Shown here: positions 1 through 7,535 of the stretch, piece after piece
Layout of the letters: every line of letters begins with the position of its first letter
Numbering within the stretch: the first letter of the stretch is position 1
Source of the DNA: an uncultured Paracraurococcus sp.
GTDB lineage: Bacteria > Pseudomonadota > Alphaproteobacteria > Acetobacterales > Acetobacteraceae
Assembly: GCA_903896535.1 (NCBI GenBank)
Contig: CAITYE010000108.1
Coordinates: forward strand, 1-44,810
Direction of reading: 5' to 3'
DNA length: 44,810 bases
The notes under the pieces: model-generated
The model's input: only the letters and a program-made list of their open reading frames with translations
Told to the model about the DNA's origin: nothing
Databases searched by the model: none
Translations under genes and position numbers: made by a program

Positions 1-66
1 CCTTCCCCCGCTGCCGCGCGGGGGCGGGCGGTGCTTGGCCGCCGCCGGCCTCGTGCCGCGTGACCT

Positions 67-79
67 CCCCCCCCCCCCC
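67..79. repeat. 13-nt poly-C tract upstream of tail-spike gene
   Basis: An uninterrupted run of 13 cytosines lies 62 bases before the ATG of the tail-spike gene, followed by A and four more C. The surrounding 1-141 segment is very GC-rich and holds no gene I can support. One forward frame is open from base 2 to 238, but it is proline/arginine-rich and overlaps the next gene by about 100 bases, so I regard it as a shadow or, less likely, the tail of an upstream phage gene. Homopolymers of this length are slippage-prone; a phase-variation role is inference only. Confidence 0.75.
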
Positions 80-141
80 ACCCCTCAGCCAACCCGCGGA
101 CTGCGCGCGTCGCAGCAGCCGCCTAACGGGATCAATCGCCA

Positions 142-3100
142 ATGCCCGATGCAAGGATTAGCGAACTGCCGGCCGCGGTCGCCCCAAGCGACAGCGATCT
201 CACCCCGCTCGTGCAGACCAGCGGCAGCGCAGCCCTAGAGACCCGCCGTGCGACGGTTGCGCAGTTGCGAAGTGCCGTCCTGGTCGATCGTGGCGCGCAT
301 GTGCGCGACTACGGCGCGGTCGGCGATGGCGTCGCGGATGATGCGCCAGCGATTCAGGCCGCCATCACGGATTTGAAAGCCAAGGGTGGCGGTACGCTTC
401 AATTCGGCGCGCGGGTCTATCGCATCGCCTCCGCCGTCGCCATCGCCGATGCCGCGATCCGGCTGCAGGGCATGGGCTACACCGAAGGCAAAGGGGGCGG
501 CCAAGGCACCTGGCTCAAGATCGATGCCCAGGAGTTTGTTCCCTTCACCTTCAGCGGCCTCGCCACGCGGGGCAGCGGGGTGCGCGACCTTGGCGTGCAG
601 CAGGCCCAGCCGGCGATCGCGCCGGGCTGGTCGCCCGCCCCGTATAATCCGGTCTTCAAGGTGCTGGACTGCCTGGGCGGTGTGGAGTTCGACAACATTT
701 TCCTGGCCGGCGTCAGCACCGGCATCTACGCGAATAATTCAGGCCGCCTGGATGTCCGGCGCCTGCGCGGGCAGGTGCTGATCCGCGGCATTGAGATCGA
801 TAGCAGCCCCGATCTGCCGCGCCTGACCGGCGTTCATTTCTGGCCGATCTGGTCCGCCGATGCCGCCGTGCTTGCCTGGCAGCAGGCCAATGCTGATGCG
901 GTGCTGCTGCGTCGTTGTGACGGCGCCTTCCTCGATCAGACATTTGTCCAGGGCTACCGCAGCGCGCTGCGCCTTGGCGCCTCTGTCACCAGCACCGGGA
1001 CCGCGACGAAGGTCCAGATCGGCCAGTTGCAGGCGGCAAACACCCAATACGGCCTGTTGGTGGAAGCCGATGGCGTCACCGGCCAGATCGCCAGCCTCGC
1101 CCACCAGGCCGAAGCCTATGGCGGTTCGGGCCAACCGATGCCCGGCGGCAGCGGGCTGCGGATCAGCGGCAGCAATAACCGGCTGCAGATCGGCAATCTT
1201 CGCATCGACGCGGCCGAGGATAGTGCGGTCGCGATCACCGGCACGGGCAATCGCCTCGATCTCTTCTCACTGCGCTGTGCGCGCTACAATACGCGCAACA
1301 CCGGTGCCGCGGCCCTGGCGATCGCCGATTCGGGCAGCGCGGCACCGAACGAGGTCTATCTCGGCGCCCCGCCGCTGCTGGAAGCCGGCAATGGTGGCCC
1401 GCTGGCGACGCCCGGGACCAATGCCGTCCTCGCCACCGGCGCACCGGGTGGTTCGGCAGCGAAGCCCGGGCTTCAGGTCGGCGCCAGCGATACCGGCGTC
1501 TTTTCCCCGGGCGCCGGCACCCTCGCCCTGGCCGCAGCCGGCACCGAAGCGCTGCGGGCCTCGGCGAGCGGGGTCAGCATCGCCAAGACGCTCCGCATCG
1601 GCACCAACCAGGGCAACATCGACGCAACCGGGTTGCAGATCGGTGGTGCCGATCCGACCGATCCCTTTTGTTCGATGTTCAAGAAGGATGGCCACGCCAA
1701 CTGGACCATCCTGCAATCCGGCATCAACGAGAATCCCATCGAGCTAAGCCTTTATGGTGCCCAGGCCCAGGGCCGCTGCAGCTGGGCCGCGGGCGCGAGC
1801 GCGGTGACGGTGCTGAACGGCACCACGCCGCGCGCCGACTGGATCGGCCGGCTGTTCTACTGCGCGAACACTTATTTTCTGGTCAGCGGCGTGGCGGGGC
1901 AGGTGGTGACGCTGGCCGCCGCGACCCTCGCGGCCACGCCGCTTGCTCTGGTAGACGGTCCGGCCCCCGGCGCGGCGCTGGCCAGCGCCGGCAACAGCGA
2001 CTTCTACGTCATTGATACCAGTTTCGTCGGCACCTGCGATGTCGCGGGGACTGCCGTGACCTGGCGCAGTGGGCAGAAATTCGCCTTCGTGCAGCAGATC
2101 ACGATCGGCGGCACCACGTACCGCGTCGCCGCGGTGAACAGCCCGACGAGCCTCACTTTGGTCAGCAGCGCCGGCAACCAGATCAATGCCAGCTTCCTCG
2201 GTCGCGGCAATATCAATCACCAGATCAGCACTTTTCGCCTGCAGGCGAAACTCGGCGCCTATGAGAGCAACCTGACCTTCGCCGCGCAGGCGACGGGCGC
2301 CTATACCATCGGCTCCTTCGGCGCCCAGGATGGCGCTGGCGCCACCCAGGCGTCCTGCTACCCGGTCAATATCTCGGTCGGCTACACGGGACCCTATCAG
2401 CCGCAATACCTGTTCGAGGCGCATGCCGGCTCCGGCGACTGCAACAGCTTCGACGGGCGGGTTTCACTGGGGGGTCTTGGTGGGTCTGAGGCCTTGCGCG
2501 CGATCCGCAATCCGTCCGGCGCCCTCAATCGCGTTGAGGTCGTGGGCGGCGCGGCCGGGTCGGGCAATGCGACGATCCGCGCCCGTGGCAAGGATCCGGC
2601 TGTCGCCTTGGCGTTCGATGCCCAAGGTGCGGCGGGCCATGATTTCACCAATGGAAGCTACAGCGCCTATCAGCTGCGCGTCGCGGGGCCGGCCAATGCG
2701 ACCGCTTACGCGGCGATTGATAGCGGGGTCGGCTTTGCCGGCCTCACCGCCCGGCCGCAGGGGGCGGGCAATACGAACGCGACCCTTTATCTGGGGCGCA
2801 GCGGCGGCGGCACTGTCAGCCTGGCCTACGATCCGGCGCCCTCCAGCAATGGCCGGGAACTGGCGACAACCGGTTGGGTGGCGGCGCAAGGCTACCTCTC
2901 GACGGTGCCGGTGGCCGGCCCCGCCAGTTTGGGCGGTATCAAGCCGGGCAGCGGTGTCTCGGTTGCCGCCGATGGCACGCTCAATGTGACCGTTAGCGGG
3001 TCTGGTGGCGGCAGCAGTATCAGCGGCCTGCCGACCCAGGGCAGCGCCAGCGCCAGTGATCGGGTCGGGATGAGCATCGGCGGCGCCGATGCCACCATGA

Positions 3101-5640
3101 CCTTCGCCAGTTTCGCCAGCCTGATCGGCAGTTATCTCTCGGCGCCGATCCTGGCTGCGCCGCCCGCCACCCGGATCTATCAGCGCGATACGACCACCGG
3201 CGGGCCGGCCGGCAGCATTGCCAATAAGGGCGCCGGCGCTGTCGCGGTCACGGCGAGCCTGAGCCTGCCGGTGACGTCGCTGGAATACCGCAGCGTCGAT
3301 GCCGGGACCGGTACGGCGCTGATGAACTGGATGAGCGCCGGGTCCAACCTTGCTGCCGGCACCCAGGCCCTGACGTTGAGCCTGCCGGCGGGAACCGCCT
3401 GGCAGAAGATTCAGCTCCGCGCCAATGGCTTCGATGCGAGCATCGTCACCGGTGCCAGCGCGATTGCGGTCGGCGACGTGACCGCGCTAGCCGGCCAATC
3501 CCTTGCCGCGCTCGCCCTCTCCGATGCGGGGCTGACGAACTGGGGCGGGGCCAATGTGCTGCCGGCGGGCCTGACACCGCATGCCGCGACGGCGATGTAC
3601 GGCAATGTCGCGGCGACGGCCGGCTCTGGCTTGCTCAATCCGACGGTCGCCTGGGGCACTCTTGCCTCCGGCGGTTTCTACGGCTCGGCCTTCGCGGTGG
3701 AATACCTGAACCGGATGGTTGCCGCTGCCGGCGTCGCCCAGGCGCTGGTCGGGCTGGGCGTCGGCGCCACTGCGATCGCCCAATGGGCGACCGGCCAGAG
3801 CCTGAACAGCATCTTCAAGAGCTACGTGGCCAATGGCGCCGGCAACAAGATCGGGGCGCTGATCTGGATCCAGGGTCACGACGACAGCTCAGCCGCGAAT
3901 TTTGTCTCCCAGGCCAGCTACCAGAATGCACTCACCGCGCTGCTTGCCGATTTCACCACCACGTTCAATGGCCGCAGCTTCGTCCGCGCCATCATGGCGA
4001 TCCCAAGCATCGGGTCGGGCAGCGCCAATGCCACCTACACCATCCCGGCGAATATCCAGGCGATCCGGGCGGCGCAGCTGGCCTATGCCGCAGCCAATCC
4101 GACGACGACCGTGCACGTGACAGCGCTCGACCTCGCTTTGACCGATGGGGTGCACCCCAGCCAGGCGAGCGGCGCGGTAACCTTGGCGCGGCATTTCTAC
4201 CGGGCGGTCGGCAAACAGCTTGGCCTGCTCGCCAAGCCGGCGCTAGGCCCGGCGATGACCGGCGCGCAGCAACGCGCGAGTGGCGCCAGCGCGAGCCTGG
4301 TGGTGAATGTCAGCCAGCAGGCGGGGGCGACCGCCTGGCAATCGAGCGGGACGGCGGCCTCCCAGTTCCGGGTCTTCAATGCCGGGGGGACGGCGACCGA
4401 ATACGTGGTGACCGCCTGCGACCTGACCCAGCCAGGCCGTATCCTGCTGACCATCGCCAATCCACCCGGCGATGCCCAGGCGCTGGACATTCATTACCGC
4501 TACCCGCTCGACAGCGCGGCGGCGCTGGCCGGGGGGATCTACGACAACAACCTCGATGGCGACGGCCTCGCTACCGGCCGGCCGCTGCAGATGCTATCCG
4601 CGCCGGTCACTGCCGCCGCCGCGCTTGCCGCCGGCCCGGCGAGCGGTGGCAGCCTCTCCGGCAGCGCCGCGACCCAAGGTGTCGGCGCCAGCTTCAGCTT
4701 TGGCCTGACCGGCGGCACCAGCGGCTTCGTGGCGCTGAGAACCGGCGGTGTGGACGAGGCGGGGAGCGGGGTCAGCGGCACCAGTGGCAGCCTGGTGCTG
4801 ACACCGCTTGCCGCAGGGACCTATACCGCGCGGCTCTACGGCGCGAGCGGCGGGGCTTTGCTTGCGGAAACGCCGAGCTTCGTGGTCGCGGCTGCGGGCA
4901 CCAGCGGCGGCGTCTTCGCCACCACCGCTGGATTGCGGGCGTGGTATCGCCCCAGCCTCATCAGCAGCGTGGCCTCCAGCGGTGGCAGCGTCTCGCAGGT
5001 CAATGACCTCTCGGGCAACGGCTTCCACGCGACCCGCGCCAGTGGTGCCCAGCCGACACTCGTGGCGGGCACGCCAAATGGCCAGCAGGTGCTTGCCTTC
5101 AATGGCGCCAGCCAGGCGCTGATGATCAATGGGCTCGCGGCGGATCTGTCCGGCACCGCCATCGCCGCCCATTGGTTCATGGTCGCCCGATTGACCGCGG
5201 CGGTACCGAGCGGCGGCTGGGTGGCGCCAGTCTCGCTCGGGCAGTCTGACGTGACGCCGCGGATCGGCTTCTATGCCTCGACGAGCCAGCATTTCAACTT
5301 CGTCGAGGGCAATGCCTACACATCGGTCGCTAATACGCCCGTGACCAATCAATGGTACCTGGTCGAAGGCACCTTCGATCCTGCCAGCGGCGCCGTGACG
5401 ACTTATGTCAACCAAACGCTGGCGGGAACGGTCGTCAATCAACCGGCCGCTGTCGGCAACAACGCCCTCTCTGTCGGTCGGATCGGCTGCGCCTGGAACG
5501 CCGCGGCGGAGAGCAGGTACTTCGGCGGCCAGATCGCCGAGCTCGCGGTCGTCAAAGGCCGCATCGTCAGCGGCAGCGAGCGCAGCGCCATCCTGCAGGG
5601 GCTCAATGCCGCCTACGGGCTTGGCCTGAGCATTGTCTGA
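142..5640 (+). CDS. Modular phage tail-spike/tail-fibre protein with beta-helix, SGNH-esterase-like and LamG-like domains
   Basis: This 1832-residue protein is built like a receptor-binding phage tail protein. Residues about 50-80 carry the DYGAVGDGVADD motif that opens Pectate_lyase_3-type right-handed beta-helices, and the beta-helix probably runs to about residue 450. Around residues 930-950 is a GIKPGSGVSVAADGTL segment typical of tail-fibre repeats. Residues about 1115-1350 resemble an SGNH/sialate O-acetylesterase fold, with GQS (candidate nucleophile Ser) near 1117, WIQGHDD near 1243 and a C-terminal DGVHPS (candidate Asp/His) near 1335. Residues about 1597-1832 look like a concanavalin/LamG sugar-binding domain (WYRPSL, DLSGNGFHA, GQIAELAV). 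No signal peptide is visible, as expected for a virion protein. It probably binds and deacetylates or cleaves a surface polysaccharide. The ATG at 142 gives the typical short N-terminal virion-attachment stretch; its ribosome site is weak. The next gene is a second tail protein 29 bases downstream. Confidence 0.85.
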   Translation: MPDARISELPAAVAPSDSDLTPLVQTSGSAALETRRATVAQLRSAVLVDRGAHVRDYGAVGDGVADDAPAIQAAITDLKAKGGGTLQFGARVYRIASAVAIADAAIRLQGMGYTEGKGGGQGTWLKIDAQEFVPFTFSGLATRGSGVRDLGVQQAQPAIAPGWSPAPYNPVFKVLDCLGGVEFDNIFLAGVSTGIYANNSGRLDVRRLRGQVLIRGIEIDSSPDLPRLTGVHFWPIWSADAAVLAWQQANADAVLLRRCDGAFLDQTFVQGYRSALRLGASVTSTGTATKVQIGQLQAANTQYGLLVEADGVTGQIASLAHQAEAYGGSGQPMPGGSGLRISGSNNRLQIGNLRIDAAEDSAVAITGTGNRLDLFSLRCARYNTRNTGAAALAIADSGSAAPNEVYLGAPPLLEAGNGGPLATPGTNAVLATGAPGGSAAKPGLQVGASDTGVFSPGAGTLALAAAGTEALRASASGVSIAKTLRIGTNQGNIDATGLQIGGADPTDPFCSMFKKDGHANWTILQSGINENPIELSLYGAQAQGRCSWAAGASAVTVLNGTTPRADWIGRLFYCANTYFLVSGVAGQVVTLAAATLAATPLALVDGPAPGAALASAGNSDFYVIDTSFVGTCDVAGTAVTWRSGQKFAFVQQITIGGTTYRVAAVNSPTSLTLVSSAGNQINASFLGRGNINHQISTFRLQAKLGAYESNLTFAAQATGAYTIGSFGAQDGAGATQASCYPVNISVGYTGPYQPQYLFEAHAGSGDCNSFDGRVSLGGLGGSEALRAIRNPSGALNRVEVVGGAAGSGNATIRARGKDPAVALAFDAQGAAGHDFTNGSYSAYQLRVAGPANATAYAAIDSGVGFAGLTARPQGAGNTNATLYLGRSGGGTVSLAYDPAPSSNGRELATTGWVAAQGYLSTVPVAGPASLGGIKPGSGVSVAADGTLNVTVSGSGGGSSISGLPTQGSASASDRVGMSIGGADATMTFASFASLIGSYLSAPILAAPPATRIYQRDTTTGGPAGSIANKGAGAVAVTASLSLPVTSLEYRSVDAGTGTALMNWMSAGSNLAAGTQALTLSLPAGTAWQKIQLRANGFDASIVTGASAIAVGDVTALAGQSLAALALSDAGLTNWGGANVLPAGLTPHAATAMYGNVAATAGSGLLNPTVAWGTLASGGFYGSAFAVEYLNRMVAAAGVAQALVGLGVGATAIAQWATGQSLNSIFKSYVANGAGNKIGALIWIQGHDDSSAANFVSQASYQNALTALLADFTTTFNGRSFVRAIMAIPSIGSGSANATYTIPANIQAIRAAQLAYAAANPTTTVHVTALDLALTDGVHPSQASGAVTLARHFYRAVGKQLGLLAKPALGPAMTGAQQRASGASASLVVNVSQQAGATAWQSSGTAASQFRVFNAGGTATEYVVTACDLTQPGRILLTIANPPGDAQALDIHYRYPLDSAAALAGGIYDNNLDGDGLATGRPLQMLSAPVTAAAALAAGPASGGSLSGSAATQGVGASFSFGLTGGTSGFVALRTGGVDEAGSGVSGTSGSLVLTPLAAGTYTARLYGASGGALLAETPSFVVAAAGTSGGVFATTAGLRAWYRPSLISSVASSGGSVSQVNDLSGNGFHATRASGAQPTLVAGTPNGQQVLAFNGASQALMINGLAADLSGTAIAAHWFMVARLTAAVPSGGWVAPVSLGQSDVTPRIGFYASTSQHFNFVEGNAYTSVANTPVTNQWYLVEGTFDPASGAVTTYVNQTLAGTVVNQPAAVGNNALSVGRIGCAWNAAAESRYFGGQIAELAVVKGRIVSGSERSAILQGLNAAYGLGLSIV

Positions 5641-5669
5641 CGCAGCACTCCAAGCAGAAAGGAAAGCCC

Positions 5670-6044
5670 ATGCCCGATCTGACCGATTACGCGAAGAATC
5701 TCCTCGGCCGCGCCTTGTGCGGCCGGCTGCCGGCCGTGCCGAGCCAGGTCTTTCTCGGCCTCGGGACCGGCGGCAGCGATACCGGCGGCCTGACCGGCGA
5801 GCCCATCGGCACCGGCTATGCCCGTCAGCGGGTGACCTTCAGCGGTAGCGGCGCGCAGCAGAACACTGATGCCGTCACGTTCACCTTCGCCGCGGCGCCC
5901 GGGACCTTGACGCATTGCGGGCTGTTCGATGCGGCAAGCGGCGGCAACCCGCTGACCTGGTCAGCGCTTACCAGTTCGGTTGCCGTCACCGCTGCGGGAA
6001 CGGTGACGATCGGCGCGGCTGGCTTGAACATCAGCGCCGGCTGA
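5670..6044 (+). CDS. Small phage tail structural protein, Gp80-like family
   Basis: A 124-residue protein starting 29 bases after the tail-spike stop, behind a good AGAAAGGAA ribosome site. It shows the pattern of small Gp80-like phage structural proteins: an N-terminal helix with DYAKNLLGRAL, a VFLGLGTGGSDTGG segment, GYARQRVTFSG, a TFTFAAAPGTLTHCGLFDA core and a glycine/alanine-rich beta C-terminus. In phages these sit next to tail-fibre genes and are minor tail or baseplate-associated proteins. It has no enzymatic motif, signal peptide or membrane segment. The family call is from pattern recognition. The exact position in the virion is unknown. It is the last recognisable phage gene in the window. 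Confidence 0.7.
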   Translation: MPDLTDYAKNLLGRALCGRLPAVPSQVFLGLGTGGSDTGGLTGEPIGTGYARQRVTFSGSGAQQNTDAVTFTFAAAPGTLTHCGLFDAASGGNPLTWSALTSSVAVTAAGTVTIGAAGLNISAG

Positions 6045-6228
6045 AGCACATCGATCAACACTGCAGCAGGACGACGTTCTACTCACCGGCACGCTGTTCG
6101 CGCGTTGCCGCGTGATAGGGCGTCGCTCCTGGTGCAGGTAACCGCGAGGAGCCATGCCACGCATGCCCGCGCAACTTGATAAGCTCGCGCATCCTCAACT
6201 ATTCTGACCCGATAACCGGGAGAGTGCT

Positions 6229-6804
6229 GTGAACCCGTTTGATACTCTGCGCAGCACCCCGCCCATGGCACGGGTCGCAGCCTGTGAAGGGTGCGGCAGC
6301 CGGGTGACAGGAATTGGCAAGCCACGCGACGCGGCGGCGCTGAAGGATGTGGCGACCGCGGTGCGACGGCTTATGCTCCCGGCGCGCAACATGCCACGCC
6401 GCGAAGGCGGCCGTGCCGGGCGAGTCGGCACGATCATGGGTGGCATGGAGAAGCCGGCCCGCCTGTTAGCGGGCGGCAAACGGCAGATGGCCGGCTTCCG
6501 CTGCCCGGGGAACGTGCTGGGTTTCACCAACCGCGCTGCCCACCCCTTCGTTGCCGTGCTCCTGACCGATGCCAATCGCTGGCGGCTCGAACGCTCGCAG
6601 CTGCTGGATCTGCTCAAGCGCTATCCGGCGGCCGTGCACCGCCTGCCCGACCCCTGCGTTCAAGAACTGACGGCGGCGCAGGAACAACGCGTCCCCGTCG
6701 GCCATTTCTATGCCGCGGCGCGGGTTGCCGCATTTCTGCAGCGGGTGAAACGCCTGGTTGCGGAGGCGCTGGGCGCGCTCGCAGAAGGTGCCGTATATGC
6801 GTGA
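6229..6804 (+). pseudogene. Crp/Fnr-family regulator remnant lacking the HTH domain
   Basis: The 191-residue product keeps the outline of a Crp/Fnr sensor: CEGCGS near residue 19, then a cNMP-binding-like barrel whose end reads RLLAGGKRQMAGFRCPGNVLGF (shown split: residues 79-89 and 90-100), then a dimerisation helix with LTAAQEQ and AARVAAFLQR. It stops where the C-terminal helix-turn-helix should begin, and the N-terminal barrel is poorly conserved. A GTG start with a GGGAG ribosome site is present, and the stop overlaps gmhB by 8 bases. I infer a decayed regulator whose DNA-binding half was lost, leaving it inactive or possibly only a dimerising inhibitor. It lies between the phage tail genes and housekeeping genes, a common place for such damage. 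The 184 bases before it (6045-6228) show nothing I can identify. Confidence 0.6.
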
Positions 6805-7372
6805 TGCATCGAGGGGATTGCCTAGTAAGGCGCTGTTTCTGGACCGCGACGGCATCATCAATCACGATTCCGGCTATACCCATCGGCGCGAGGATTTCGT
6901 CTTCATGGACGGCATCTTCGATCTTGCGGCCTGCGCCGGTCGCGCTGGCTTCCTGCTGGTCATCGCGACCAATCAATCAGGCATCGGCCGTGGACTCTAT
7001 ACGGAAGACGACTTCCACCATCTGATGCGCTGGGTGACGGGCGAATTCGCCGCCCGCGGCGCACCGATTGCACGGGTCGAGTTCTGCCCCGAGCATCCCA
7101 CCGCCGGCATCGGTCCCTACCGGCGGGTGACCGATCGGCGGAAGCCCGGCCCCGGGATGCTGCGCGATGCGGCTGCGGCACTCACGCTAGACCTGCCGGC
7201 TAGCGTCATCGTCGGCGATAAGGCGAGTGACGCCGAGGCCGGGCGTCGGGCGGGGGTTGGTACGCTGATTCTCGTCTCCGACGATCCGGCCGAGCGCCGC
7301 CTCGCGCCGCCGGGGACCCTGGCGATGACGTCGATCCGCGCCGTGACCGACTGGCTCCTGCGGGTCACCTAG
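6797..7372 (+). CDS. gmhB: D,D-heptose 1,7-bisphosphate 7-phosphatase-like HAD phosphatase
   Basis: A 191-residue HAD-superfamily phosphatase of the GmhB/histidinol-phosphatase group. In ADP-heptose synthesis for lipopolysaccharide, GmhB removes the 7-phosphate of D-glycero-D-manno-heptose 1,7-bisphosphate in the cytoplasm. Visible motifs are FLDRDGIINHDSGY (catalytic aspartates near residues 16 and 18), IATNQSGIGRG (motif II), a RRKPGPGM segment (motif III lysine) and IVGDKASDAEAG (motif IV). The zinc-loop CPEHP half is present, but the usual CxCRKP half reads TDRRKP, so two zinc cysteines are missing. The ATG at 6797 has an AGAAGG site 6 bases upstream; a longer in-frame start at 6758 would lie inside the regulator remnant and is less likely. 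HldE, the partner kinase, is encoded about 32 kb away in this window. Confidence 0.82.
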   Translation: MRDASRGLPSKALFLDRDGIINHDSGYTHRREDFVFMDGIFDLAACAGRAGFLLVIATNQSGIGRGLYTEDDFHHLMRWVTGEFAARGAPIARVEFCPEHPTAGIGPYRRVTDRRKPGPGMLRDAAAALTLDLPASVIVGDKASDAEAGRRAGVGTLILVSDDPAERRLAPPGTLAMTSIRAVTDWLLRVT

Positions 7373-7416
7373 TGGTGCGTGCCAGACGGATGGTACCGTC
7401 TGGCACGCACCACTAG
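7369..7416. terminator. Perfect 21-bp inverted repeat at gmhB 3' end
   Basis: Arms 7369-7389 and 7396-7416 are exact reverse complements, with a 6-base loop. The arm contains the gmhB stop codon. The stem is GC-rich and very stable, but no T-run follows, so it would be an atypical intrinsic terminator or an mRNA-end stabiliser. It is much longer than the other hairpins in the window. Confidence 0.6.
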
Positions 7417-7535
7417 CCATTGATTTGGTGGGCCGATTCACCCCTAGAGCAGCCTCCCGTGGCCTTGGGGTGGACACCGGCGGCGACCGCTCTGATGATT
7501 CGAATCCATCATCCCATGCTCGGAGTCGTTCGCTT

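Noticed and set aside
35-238. Proline-rich ORF crossing the poly-C tract into the tail-spike gene
   Set aside because: It overlaps the start of the tail-spike gene and has no coding-like pattern; upstream coding cannot be judged from 141 bases.
860-1747. Several long antisense and alternate-frame ORFs within the tail-spike gene, up to 295 codons
   Set aside because: They run inside an 1832-codon gene with clear domains; high GC lowers stop frequency in other frames. None has a recognisable family or ribosome site.
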